From assembly GCF_018613875.1 (NCBI RefSeq), contig NZ_JAGGPJ010000015.1:186001-250000 (forward strand): 64,000 bases of DNA, written 5' to 3'. The notes below the pieces were generated by a model. That model searched no databases, had not been told where the DNA came from, and saw nothing but the letters and a program-made list of their open reading frames with translations. The position numbers and the translations under genes are program-made. Positions 49,281 to 57,147 of the stretch are shown here, piece by piece (positions within the stretch are counted from its first letter, which is position 1; each line of letters begins with the position of its first letter). This stretch comes from Arthrobacter sp. ISL-28. Lineage in GTDB: Bacteria; Actinomycetota; Actinomycetes; Actinomycetales; Micrococcaceae.

Positions 49281-50186
49281 GAAGTAGTCCCGCGATCGTT
49301 CGTCATGAGCGAGGCAGCTGCGGCCGAAGAGGTACCCGAGATGGTCCCTAACCTGTCCGTGTCCCGGTTTTCCGACCCCGATGGTTCCGTCAGTGCCGAC
49401 GATGAGGTAGCCGCGCTCGAAGAGCGCATCGCAACCGAACAGGCAAGCCAGCATGGACACATTGCGAGTGTCCATGCGCTCCCGCTCGGAGCACTGCGAT
49501 CGGGGTTTGATGTGGGCGGCGACCAGGAACTCGTCCGGATAGGAGTGCCTGCAGAGGGAGCATGAGCTGCCGTGGAGCTGCAGCTGCTGGTTCCGCAGGT
49601 AGCGCTGCTCGGTCCGAACGGCGGCGAGGGTCAACGTGTCGCTGGGACCGCCTAGGTATTGCTCGGAAGGCCACGCCCCGTCCGGCTTCTTATCTCCGCC
49701 ATTGCCGATTTCCAGCCCTGCGTGGTGCAGCAGTTTCAGGGCGGCGTCCCGGTCAACCGAATATTCGTAACCGTTGTTGGAGCTGCCTTTCGCCGTGACC
49801 GGGCCCCGGCCCGGCGGCAGGATCCGGTAGGCGTCCTCCCGTGGAATCCGGACTTCGCAGAGAGGATCGGTGAGCACCAGTATGCCGTTCGTGTCCGGTG
49901 GCTCCTTGTAGCCGCGCAACGGTGGATAAGAAGGCGTCGGCAGCGTAGCCACGAGGCTGATGCCCTGAACTGCTGGGCTCTTGAAGTTCAGTACGACGTC
50001 TCCCGGCCGGACATCATGCAATATCTCCCAAGAGGCGACGCGCTGCCCGCCGGCGCCTTTCAAAGGTGCCCACAAGGTGCCGTCGAAATAGACATGCCCG
50101 AAGTTCTGGGACTGGAATGCCCACCAGAAATTAGTGGCAGGACCGACAGGGACGGTGGGTCGCGTGTCCTTCGTTGAACTGGTCAT
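48762..50186 (-). CDS. EVE-like/HNH endonuclease fused to ISL3 transposase C-terminus
   Basis: A 474-residue chimera. Residues 15-95 (NFWWAFQSQNFGHVYFDGTLWAPL and VRPGDVVLNFKSPAVQGISLV) resemble EVE/PUA-type modified-base readers. Residues 205-300 form an HNH nuclease: CSLC at 209-212, AAHIKPRSQC with His225, RNVSMLACLFGCDALFERGY. From about residue 302 the sequence switches to an ISL3 transposase tail at YF-HLVSLANQA. The first 300 residues alone are a near-complete McrA-like type IV restriction protein; the tail replaces its last few residues. It may still be active (inference). Divergent from the CoiA-like gene. Confidence 0.78.
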   Translation of the reverse strand: MTSSTKDTRPTVPVGPATNFWWAFQSQNFGHVYFDGTLWAPLKGAGGQRVASWEILHDVRPGDVVLNFKSPAVQGISLVATLPTPSYPPLRGYKEPPDTNGILVLTDPLCEVRIPREDAYRILPPGRGPVTAKGSSNNGYEYSVDRDAALKLLHHAGLEIGNGGDKKPDGAWPSEQYLGGPSDTLTLAAVRTEQRYLRNQQLQLHGSSCSLCRHSYPDEFLVAAHIKPRSQCSERERMDTRNVSMLACLFGCDALFERGYLIVGTDGTIGVGKPGHGQVRDHLGYLFGRSCLAHDERSRDYFHLVSLANQAVTEARQNLCQQVKCRRGRAIDKAWAHRMLLLRAGDTLTDNAARRLAEVFTADDATGKLQAVRKVKEQLRILLRTSSLADAALAKEELKALVEASGRPETNKLYRTVCRWWNEIEVLIVTGATTGKVEANNTGIKHIKRTARGYRNPANYKSIILMRSAVRTAA

Positions 50187-50339
50187 GCCTTATTCATACC
50201 GGAAAACGAAAGGGCGCCTGAGGATCCTGCAAAGGGTCTGCGCCAACCGGGGTACCCTGCTCTGTCCGTAGCAGCGGGCTCGAATGGTCAACGGTTCTTG
50301 ATGGCGCCGTCGGCGGACGGCAGGTAGATTGACCGCCAG

Positions 50340-51923
50340 GTGACAATGGGCGTGGTGGGGGGATCTTCGTTGCAGCTGGTGGCGTACATCAACGGTGAGC
50401 GAGTCGATGCGACCGAGATGGCTCAACGGCCGTGGCGTGATCTGGTGAAACATCCGCGCTATGCGGAGCTGGTGCTGATTGAATGCGGGCTGCGGGCCAA
50501 ACGGGTGACCTCCCACATGGGCCGCCAGTACTTCGCCCATTACCCGAGCCTTGAGTGCCCCGTCGTGCACAAGTCGGAGTCGCCCCAGCACCTGGCCATG
50601 AAGCAGGCGCTGAAGGACAGGATCAACACGGCCCCGGGGTGGACCGCGGAGGTGGAGGCCGCTCATCCCGAGCGGGCCTGGACTGCCGACGTCTTGGCCA
50701 CCAACACGGACGGCCGGCGGCTTGCGTTCGAAGTCCAGCTCTCGCAGCAGACCGAGGAAGAGTTCGTGCGCCGGTCCCAGCGTTACGTGGACGATCGCAT
50801 CGGCCCGGTGTGGGTTGTCCCCAAAGACTTCGATTGGTTCCGGGTGCAGCTGCCGATGATCGTAACGGGCTTCGGCAAGACCAGCGACCTGCCCGGGGAT
50901 CCTGCTGAATTGATGGAACTGCTCGACCACCAGCCGCTCCTCGGAAAGATGGCCCGGTCCGGGGCGATAGTGGACGCGGTCCTGCAACCAAGATTCAAGT
51001 GGCCTCACGGGACGCCACGACACCAGTGGTACACCATCCAGCGACTGGAGGCTGAGCGCGCCGAAGCCGCGGAGGCCGCCAGGGTGAAGGCTGCTCAGGA
51101 AGCCAAAGCGAGACAGCTCGTGGGCCAGGAGGAGGTGGAACGCAAGGCGGAAAGGGACTCGCTGTTCGCGGTTCAAGCTGTGGCACCGGACGTCGGGGCT
51201 GTACCCGCAGTTAAGGCGGGGATGAATGTGTGGGCGAGCATCGTCAGGTGTTCTGGCTCCGGCCACCCTTTCCTCATCTGGCGGCTGCTGGAGCCGCCGG
51301 CGAGGATTGATCTTCGCCCCTACCGGCCGGGCCCTGAAAGCCTGGACCGTGTCCTTGTCCCGGTCGAGGCCTGGCTTCAGGCCGCTGGCGGCTCGCTGGT
51401 CCGAGGCAAATTGGTCACCGTGAACCGACCCGGTAAGCCTCTGGGGTTCGCATGCCCTACATGCAACGACCTGGTCCAAGGGCGGTGGGTGTCTTCGATA
51501 CCAAACTCGAAGTGGTCAGCAATTGCCGAACGTATCCAGGCGGAGGTCGACGTTTCCAGGCCGCCGGAACCGGGCGCGCGCCCTGGGCCGCCAAGGGAGC
51601 AAACCTTCAGGCCTCAGATGGTGCACCGGCCGACGCGCATTGAGGAAGGCCACCCGGAGTTCATCGGCCCGCGGCCCTGGGCCCTCTGGATGTCTGAGGC
51701 CAGGGACGCGACCGAGATCGCCGCACGCCAGACGGCCAAAGATGCCAGGGCGGTACGACTGCGGGAGATCAGCGAGAACCCACGCTACATCGGCAGCGCC
51801 AACGGATTCAGGTTCCAGTGCAGTGACTGCGGCGGAACTTTCGAAGACGACAACGAGGGCATCCACGCGAACGCCCAGTGTCTGGCGCGTGGCGGCAGGA
51901 ACCCGGCTGGCAGTTGGCGATGA
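50340..51923 (+). CDS. CoiA-like competence/nuclease family protein
   Basis: A protein of up to 527 residues. Residues 60-180 match the CoiA-like nuclease core: SESPQHLAMKQALKDRI, RAWTADVLATN with the catalytic Asp, and LAFEVQLSQQTEEEFVRRSQRY with the E-x-Q pair, then GPVWVVP. A coiled-coil stretch rich in Ala/Glu follows (about 235-275), then zinc-like cysteines FACPTCNDL near 376 and FQCSDCGGTF near 499. GTG 50340 is the longest start; TTG 50370, with GGGGGGA upstream, is a good alternative. Role in DNA uptake or defence is not known. Confidence 0.75.
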   Translation: MTMGVVGGSSLQLVAYINGERVDATEMAQRPWRDLVKHPRYAELVLIECGLRAKRVTSHMGRQYFAHYPSLECPVVHKSESPQHLAMKQALKDRINTAPGWTAEVEAAHPERAWTADVLATNTDGRRLAFEVQLSQQTEEEFVRRSQRYVDDRIGPVWVVPKDFDWFRVQLPMIVTGFGKTSDLPGDPAELMELLDHQPLLGKMARSGAIVDAVLQPRFKWPHGTPRHQWYTIQRLEAERAEAAEAARVKAAQEAKARQLVGQEEVERKAERDSLFAVQAVAPDVGAVPAVKAGMNVWASIVRCSGSGHPFLIWRLLEPPARIDLRPYRPGPESLDRVLVPVEAWLQAAGGSLVRGKLVTVNRPGKPLGFACPTCNDLVQGRWVSSIPNSKWSAIAERIQAEVDVSRPPEPGARPGPPREQTFRPQMVHRPTRIEEGHPEFIGPRPWALWMSEARDATEIAARQTAKDARAVRLREISENPRYIGSANGFRFQCSDCGGTFEDDNEGIHANAQCLARGGRNPAGSWR

Positions 51924-51949
51924 CGGGCGGTCGTGAAAGGGTCGCACCC

Positions 51950-52285
51950 ATGAAGCCGATCATCCTGCTCGACATCGACGGCGTTCTCAACCCGGCGCTC
52001 CGGTCGCTGCCGGGTGCTGTCCGGCCTGACCCGTTGCTCTCCTGTGAGAAGAAAGCACTGGTACGGCGCCTGGCCAGGTGCGGCCGGATCGCGTGGGTGT
52101 CGACCTGGCCGGCAGAGATGACAGCCGACTTGGAGGACCAGCTGCAACTGGACGTGGAGCCGCTGCGGGTGACGCTGTTGCTCCGCGCCGCGGACGGGGA
52201 CGACCCGACGCCGAAGCTGCGTTTAATGCCTCTTCCTACCGCCACTCAAACAGGTCTGTCTTCCAAGAACTTCCGCTCCAAATGA
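51950..52285 (+). pseudogene. HAD-like phosphatase, C-terminally truncated
   Basis: From ATG 51950 (GAAAGGG upstream) the frame codes MKPIILLDIDGVLNP, the HAD motif I of proteins like Swiss-Army-Knife RNA repair HAD domains, followed by RIAWVSTWPAEMTADLE, which holds motif II. After about residue 90 the sequence turns into unrelated residues and stops at 52285, where it runs 50 bases into the convergent gene. Motifs III and IV are missing, so the gene was cut by a rearrangement near 52215. Confidence 0.65.
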
Positions 52286-52712
52286 GACGGCAGTTGTACA
52301 GCCGTGGCTCAGGGTTATAGTTCACCCACGTACTTAGTTTGTAGGCCTTGATTGAGGGCTCATATACATCACTGCGGTCTTGTCTCTCCCTGTCGCCGAC
52401 GCTGTCCTGAATCATCCGCTCGCAGGTTTCCTTGGCATTGCTCCATGTGTTTGCAGGATTATTCCGTGGGTCTGATGCTGTGTGTATCCAGGAACTGATG
52501 CCAAAGTATCCACCGATGACAGCGGCGATGATGCCCCAGATGGCAAGTTTCTTGAGAGGACTCATCCTAGGAGGCTGATGGTGAGCCGGAGTGGCAAGCC
52601 GGCGTTGCTGGGGAGGGCTCACTGGGGGAGTGGGTGTTTGCCAGGACTCCAACTTCAAAGGCTGCTGTGGCTTAGGTTCCGGGCCGTGTTGATTTTCCAA
52701 AAGTTCCCCCAA
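52236..52712 (-). CDS. Unknown single-pass membrane protein
   Basis: A 158-residue protein with a Pro/Gln-rich cytosolic head (1-50), a basic residue then one transmembrane helix (LAIWGIIAAVIGGYFGISS), and an outer domain of about 85 residues with two cysteines (TCERMI and NCRLIW) and the ending SGSSWKTDLFEW. The layout is common among actinobacterial secreted-domain proteins of unknown function. A hairpin lies upstream at 52804. Confidence 0.6.
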   Translation of the reverse strand: MGELLENQHGPEPKPQQPLKLESWQTPTPPVSPPQQRRLATPAHHQPPRMSPLKKLAIWGIIAAVIGGYFGISSWIHTASDPRNNPANTWSNAKETCERMIQDSVGDRERQDRSDVYEPSIKAYKLSTWVNYNPEPRLYNCRLIWSGSSWKTDLFEWR

Positions 52713-52803
52713 TATCTAGATGAACGACAGCACTCACCAATGAATACGGTCGTGCAGTGAATCATATGGTCAAGCACCCACAATTGATGGCTTCCTCGAG
52801 CTT

Positions 52804-52837
52804 CGGTATCAGGAGAGAGGTATTTCTCTTGATACCG
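52804..52837. promoter_or_regulatory. Long inverted repeat upstream of 52712 gene
   Basis: Arms CGGTATCA and TGATACCG, with further GAGAGA/TCTCT pairing inside, make an almost perfect 13-14-bp stem. It lies about 90 bp upstream of the minus-strand membrane protein gene. It could be a terminator of lost DNA or an operator. Confidence 0.45.
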
Positions 52838-52915
52838 GGGAGGTGCCGCCATCCTCACAGGGACTGCGAAAAGAGTTAGGAACCAAGAGCGGGCTGCTAA
52901 GACAAACAATTCACA

Positions 52916-53040
52916 CACCTGTTATCGAGGCAAGATAACCGGGGTGTGTGGCGCATCGGGGCCAACGACATCGAGGACTTCGTCGCCGAGGCATACCGGC
53001 ACACCGCCGAACGGATCGCTGCAATCAATTTCGTAAGGCC
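52916..53040 (+). pseudogene. Excisionase-like (Xis/HTH) 3' fragment
   Basis: The frame codes SRQDNRGVWRIGANDIEDF followed by VAEAYRHTAERIAA. The WRI..DIEDFVAEAYRHT pattern is typical of the C-terminal half of actinobacterial excisionase-type helix-turn-helix proteins. The N-terminal half, with the DNA-binding helix pair, is missing, and no stop is found before the terminator at 53058. It lies 200 bp from the right att copy, where xis-int pairs normally sit. Confidence 0.55.
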
Positions 53041-53057
53041 CCTGACCCCTAACACAA

Positions 53058-53099
53058 AGCGACTGCCGCGCCCCCTCGAAATGGGGAGCGGCAGTCGCT
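53058..53099 (+). terminator. Strong hairpin after the excisionase fragment
   Basis: Arms AGCGACTGCCGC and GCGGCAGTCGCT form a perfect 12-bp stem, with extra CCCC/GGGG pairing in the loop, followed by CTGTTTGTT. A good Rho-independent terminator for rightward transcription. Confidence 0.75.
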
Positions 53100-53129
53100 C
53101 TGTTTGTTCAGAATCTGTCAGGAATGGCG

Positions 53130-53146
53130 TGTTGACAATGTCAACA
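53130..53146. promoter_or_regulatory. Perfect palindrome TGTTGACA-A-TGTCAACA
   Basis: Eight-base arms with one central A. The half-site TGTTGACA occurs again at 53299 and at 42581, next to both att copies. This points to a binding site for the lost integrase, excisionase or a phage repressor. Confidence 0.5.
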
Positions 53147-53239
53147 GAATCGGCGTCGGACTGGGCTGTACATCGGCCGGACTGGCTCGGATTCGGAATG
53201 TTTTCTTGAGTTCCCAGTGTTTGCAAGGGCTGGAATGCA

Positions 53240-53278
53240 GTTCGAGTCCCACCTCGGGCACAGTGTTTCCGCAGGTCA
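53240..53278 (+). other. Right attachment site (attR-like), tRNA-Leu 3' fragment
   Basis: Exact 39-bp copy of 42522-42560, carrying only the T-arm and acceptor end of tRNA-Leu. The bases before it have no tRNA sequence, so this is the displaced 3' end of the original tRNA gene or the junction with a neighbouring element. Confidence 0.85.
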
Positions 53279-53778
53279 AAGGCTTTTTGGTTTTTTACTG
53301 TTGACAAAGGTTGACAAATCAAAAGACTTAGCCGGAGACCCCTTCCTTGAAAGGCTCGTCTACTGCGCGCCGCCAGCTTCACAAGTCCGGAAGCGTTTCT
53401 CCTGAGCGGCTGCAAAAGTGTTCCAAGACAGCTCTCAAGCAGGGCATTGCGACCATCACGAATACGGACGGTTCGCTGATCGACCTGGCCACCCGAGCAG
53501 CGGGCACGACGCCACGCCCGCGTCGAGGGTGGCAGGCGGCAGCAAAGCCGAGCAGGAAGCCAAGGAGATGGGGGAGTTGCGCGCATGCGCATTCAACTCG
53601 AAGGTCCTAAAGAAGCCGAGACTCCCGCATCGTTGATTGCCATCGACACTCACCGGCAGCAGCTGGGGGTCCAGAAGGCCTGACATATGCCCGGTTGAAA
53701 AGGTGGGCCTAGGTGCTCAACGCTTCAAACGACTCTTTGTCGGGGGTCGCGGCTAAGTTTCATTTGAACGAATAGGAG
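53279..53778. other. Degenerate DNA between the att copy and terminase debris
   Basis: No intact gene is recognised. Two direct GTTGACAAA units follow the att copy. A 32-codon frame at 53585-53683 (MRIQLEGPKEAETPASLIAI start) and open frames around 53347-53640 read like fragments of phage genes but cannot be named. Confidence 0.4.
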
Positions 53779-55170
53779 CTTGCCGAACTTGAACCGTCAG
53801 AAGAATATGCCGCAGTCCACTTTACGTCGTCCGACATTGGCCCGACATGGCAGAAGGACGAGCAGGGCAACTGGCTGCTTCCCGACAACACGCTGGGCTA
53901 TGAGGTCCTGGGTTGGGTCGCCGAATGGTTAACCTTTTCCGATGGGCGTCCATTCATATCGCCAATGAGGCCCTGGCTGTGCACACGCCCATCCCCACGC
54001 CGGACGGCTGGACGACGATGGGCGAGCTGCAGGCGGGGGACATGATTTACGGCACCACCGGCAAGCCGGTGACGGTGGCCGAAGCTTTTTCTGTTCAAGC
54101 GGGCCGCGACTGCTTCCGCGTCACCTTCTTGGATGGAACCTCCGTCATCGCTTCCGACGGCCACTTGTGGAAGGCCAAGCCCTCCGGTTGGCCGAAGCAG
54201 TACAACCGGGTATGGACTACCCGCCAGATGTACGAGCACAAGGCAAAGCGCTGGGCCATCCCCATTCCAGGTCCGCAGGAGCGCCCCGAGCGCGATCTGC
54301 CCATGGATCCCTACCTGCTCGGCTACTGGTTGGGTGACGGGAGTACCGCTGGCTGCAACATCACCGTCGGGGATGAGGACCTGGAAGCGTTCACCGCCAA
54401 CATGACTGAAATCGGCGTGACAGTCCGCCCGGTCGGTACGAAGAAGGGCGCCGCCAACCGCATGACCTTCTCGGACAAAACCGGCTTCGGCGCTAACATG
54501 GGCGGCGAACAGGCTAGGGCGCTCCGCCTACTGCCCTGCTACCGCGACAAGCACATACCCGAGGAATACTTCCTGGCCTCCATCGACCAACGCATCGCCC
54601 TCCTGCAAGGCCTGCTCGACTCGGACGGCTGCGCAGCCAAGCCCGGCATCATCTTTGTCGGTAGGGAGCGGCTGTCCCGCGATGTATTTCAGCTCCTGTC
54701 CTCACTGGGTGAGCGGCCGACCATCGCCTTCAGAGCTGACGCACGGTCCCGGGACGGCGGGACGTGGCGGGTATCGTTCAATCCGAGGTATGTCACCGAA
54801 TGCTTCCGGCTGGCCCGGAAGCAGGCAAAGGTCGTCAGGGCCACACGTACTGAAACAAACGTTGCTTCCATTGAGCCGGTCGAGTCCGTGCCGGTGCGCT
54901 GCATCCGCGTCGATGCCGAAGACTCACTGTTCCAGGCCGGCGAATCCTGCCAGCTGACCCACAACACACCACTGGACTCGGGGCTAGCACGGGCCCGCGT
55001 TCCACGAGCTCACCAACAACCCGAGCAAGGTCCAGGCCCCGTTGTTGTGCATGAACGCGAGCACGGTCGACGAGCTGTGCGGGTGCGCTTACTTGGACAA
55101 ACCCGAGCAGATTCTTTTGGACGATCCAGAGAGGCCGAGCATGACAGCTGAATTCTCAGGCGAAGGCTAA
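53779..55170 (+). pseudogene. Phage terminase large-subunit fragment interrupted by an intein
   Basis: From 53779 one frame codes GPTWQKDEQGNWLLPDNTLG then YEVLGWVAEWLTFSDGRPF, the typical N-terminal region of actinophage terminase large subunits. Near 53937 the frame shifts by one base into IHIANE and straight into an intein. After the intein, in yet another frame, 54991-55170 reads as an open 59-codon tail (FHELTNNPSKVQAPLLCMN, VDELCGCAYLDKPEQILL) ending at TAA 55168. Walker A and the nuclease domain are absent, so the gene is dead. Confidence 0.6.
53970..54965 (+). other. Intein with LAGLIDADG endonuclease, class 3 signature
   Basis: A 332-residue intein frame is intact. Block A reads ALAVHTPIPTPDGW, with Ala instead of Cys or Ser at position 1. 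Block B is ASDGHLW with Trp two residues after the His; block F has Cys in PVRCIRV; block G is LTHN with Thr two residues before the terminal Asn, and Thr follows as +1. This W-C-T set defines class 3 inteins. Two dodecapeptide motifs, LLGYWLGDG and LLQGLLDSDG, mark a homing endonuclease between the splicing halves. The surrounding exteins are broken. The only complete frame containing it begins at 53913. Confidence 0.72.
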
Positions 55171-56093
55171 CGGGCGGTCTGCTGCGTCATTTCTTCCTCG
55201 TAGCCTTTGACGCGTACGGCCGCTATGCCAGCCTGTTTCGCCCGGTAGACCATGCCGTAGTCGGTGGTAATCATCCGGATATCGCTGACGTAGGGTGCGA
55301 CTGCTCCTGCTCGCTCGATGATCTCCAGATCTCCATCTGGGAGAGGCGATTGGTCAAGAGGCTGTTCTAGGACTGACAGGTAGACCGTATGAGTAGGGGA
55401 CGCACTTGTCGCGCTCCCTTCCTGGAGCTTTACGCGCTCACCAGGCATGACTCCCTGGGCCTCGAGATACTTCAGGGCTAACCCTGCCCGAAAGCGGATC
55501 GACTTGCCTCCCTTTGGAGCATCGACGCGGTTCCGTTTGCTGCCGTCGAGCTCATCCACGACCTTCATTGGGATGGTGATGACCAAGGGGACATGAGGAC
55601 GCTCGTCGAGCAGTTCAAGCCATTCGTCATGGTTCATCGGATCGTCGAAATACTTCAGCCACGCTCCGGTATCGAGGACGACTGCCACAGCCTTGCCGTT
55701 GTCCCACAGCTGCAGATCGGCTTCGATCCTTCGCTTAGCCTCCTCGAGGGCACAAACGCGCTGCTGCACTTCGCCATCAACCAGCTGCGCAAGGGCGCCG
55801 AATGGGATGGTCGAGATATCAAGGGCGAGCAGTGACCAGTAACGCCGTGAGGTGATGAGCGCGTCGACTTCGTCAGGGTGCAGATAATGGGCGAGCAGAT
55901 TGCCATTCCGGGACGCCCACTCAACGTAGCTGTTGTACCGGTCGCTGGCGTAGCCGGCGCTCGACACGGTGCCAGCCTCGTTAACTGCGGTAACTAGCAT
56001 CTTTAGCGTGGTGTTTGGGGAGGCACCCGGAAGCAATCTGATCATGGGATTCAGTGTATGTGTGCGGCTCGATGGGCCATGGGGCTGATTCAT
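55167..56093 (-). CDS. PIN-domain protein
   Basis: A protein of up to 308 residues. The second half is a PIN-type RNase domain: AVVLDTGAWLKYF with the first Asp, IPMKVVDELDGSKRN with the conserved Glu/Asp, and IRMITTDYGMVYRAKQAG with the last acidic residues. The first 120 residues are helical and unrecognised. ATG 56045 (MIRLLPGASP) is a possible shorter start. PIN proteins act as RNases, often in toxin or RNA-processing systems; no antitoxin is adjacent. It is divergent from the family A gene by 25 bp. Confidence 0.72.
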   Translation of the reverse strand: MNQPHGPSSRTHTLNPMIRLLPGASPNTTLKMLVTAVNEAGTVSSAGYASDRYNSYVEWASRNGNLLAHYLHPDEVDALITSRRYWSLLALDISTIPFGALAQLVDGEVQQRVCALEEAKRRIEADLQLWDNGKAVAVVLDTGAWLKYFDDPMNHDEWLELLDERPHVPLVITIPMKVVDELDGSKRNRVDAPKGGKSIRFRAGLALKYLEAQGVMPGERVKLQEGSATSASPTHTVYLSVLEQPLDQSPLPDGDLEIIERAGAVAPYVSDIRMITTDYGMVYRAKQAGIAAVRVKGYEEEMTQQTAR

Positions 56094-56118
56094 GCGCGGA
56101 GCTTGCTAGAGTCCGACC

Positions 56119-56832
56119 ATGACGACTGAGTTCGCCGCGGAGGCGGAACGGCTGACCGAAGCGTGCCGGACGATTTTCGGCGACCCAGCTACCTGGATAA
56201 CGGCCAACGGCTATCCGAATAGCCTGGGTCTGTGCATCATCGACTCGCTGTGGTCCACGGGGCCGACGTATGGGGCTGTAGAGAACGTCATAGCGCGCTA
56301 TGCAGCTCATCGCCGACTCAATCGTGATGATGCTCGCCAGGACGGCGGCACGGAAGAACTCCTACGCGTTTTCAAGAATGAAGGCGGCAGCGAAGGATTT
56401 GCCGACTTGGTCAAGAACCATAATCGTGCTTACTCAGACAAGAGAGCCCCGCTGAAGGCCGAAGTGGTCTACCAGGCTGCTTTGGCACTTCACGGCGTAG
56501 GTGTCAGGACCATGAAGGACCTGCACGCACAGTACGCGGCCGACGAACATCTCACCGAGCTTGAAAGCGTTTGGCTGGATCTGCCCAGCCAGTCGTCGGG
56601 TGTCACATTCAACTACTTGCTGATCTTGGCCGGCTATCCGTCGGTGAAGCCCGACCGCATGATCACCCGATTCGTCAAAGAACACGGCGGCGTCACGAGG
56701 AAACTCACATCGAGGCAGACCGGCGATCTGATCAAGCAGGTGGCGAAGCTATACCCCGTCCCCGCTAATCGTTTGGATCACGTTATCTGGCGCTATACGT
56801 CGGGGCGAAAGGTCTTCAAGGACGAGGAATAG
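56119..56832 (+). CDS. HhH-GPD-like protein, family A copy 2
   Basis: A 237-residue paralogue of 43947-44675. Shared features are TWITANGYPNSLGLCIIDSL, LKAEVVYQAALAL, LPSQSSGVTFNYLLILAGYP, VKPDRMITRFVKEHGG and LDHVIWRYTSGRKVF. The two are alike over their whole length but differ at many positions, so this is an old duplication or two separate gains. The same HhH-GPD-like fold is inferred. It starts 25 bp from the divergent PIN gene and lies 315 bp before the family B copy. Confidence 0.74.
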   Translation: MTTEFAAEAERLTEACRTIFGDPATWITANGYPNSLGLCIIDSLWSTGPTYGAVENVIARYAAHRRLNRDDARQDGGTEELLRVFKNEGGSEGFADLVKNHNRAYSDKRAPLKAEVVYQAALALHGVGVRTMKDLHAQYAADEHLTELESVWLDLPSQSSGVTFNYLLILAGYPSVKPDRMITRFVKEHGGVTRKLTSRQTGDLIKQVAKLYPVPANRLDHVIWRYTSGRKVFKDEE

Positions 56833-56979
56833 CAACGGCAGCCCATCTACTTACTTTTCGACTCGTTGCCTCTGTAAACAACGTCCTGGGGTTTCTGCCA
56901 CTCGACTGGTCTTGGCAAAGGGACGTGCCGTGAGCCAGTCAGAAGAGGGCGCGTGGATACACAAGCGCCGGTTAATCGA

Positions 56980-57015
56980 TGATACTCGGTCCATAGCGTT
57001 CAGCGCGGAGTATCA
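56980..57015. promoter_or_regulatory. Inverted repeat in the 56833-57147 gap
   Basis: Arms TGATACTC and GAGTATCA are 20 bases apart. The rest of this 315-bp gap contains no gene; a GGCC-rich stretch at about 57070-57105 could also fold. Likely promoter/operator DNA of family B copy 2. Confidence 0.4.
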
Positions 57016-57147
57016 TGCGGGCAGTCAATTTTCGAGTATGTATTCGAGTGCTACGTGTCTACGGCTATCTATAGGCCTTACGGCCTGATGTCAGGCCCTA
57101 TGGCTAGAGTGGGGAAGCCAGATAGTTAGCAAGTCTTAGGGGATCAC

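Noticed and set aside
53347..53610. 87-codon plus-strand frame right of the att copy
   Set aside because: Composition is Arg/Thr/Ala-rich and no family is recognised; overlapping frames are equally open, so it is treated as degenerate phage DNA.
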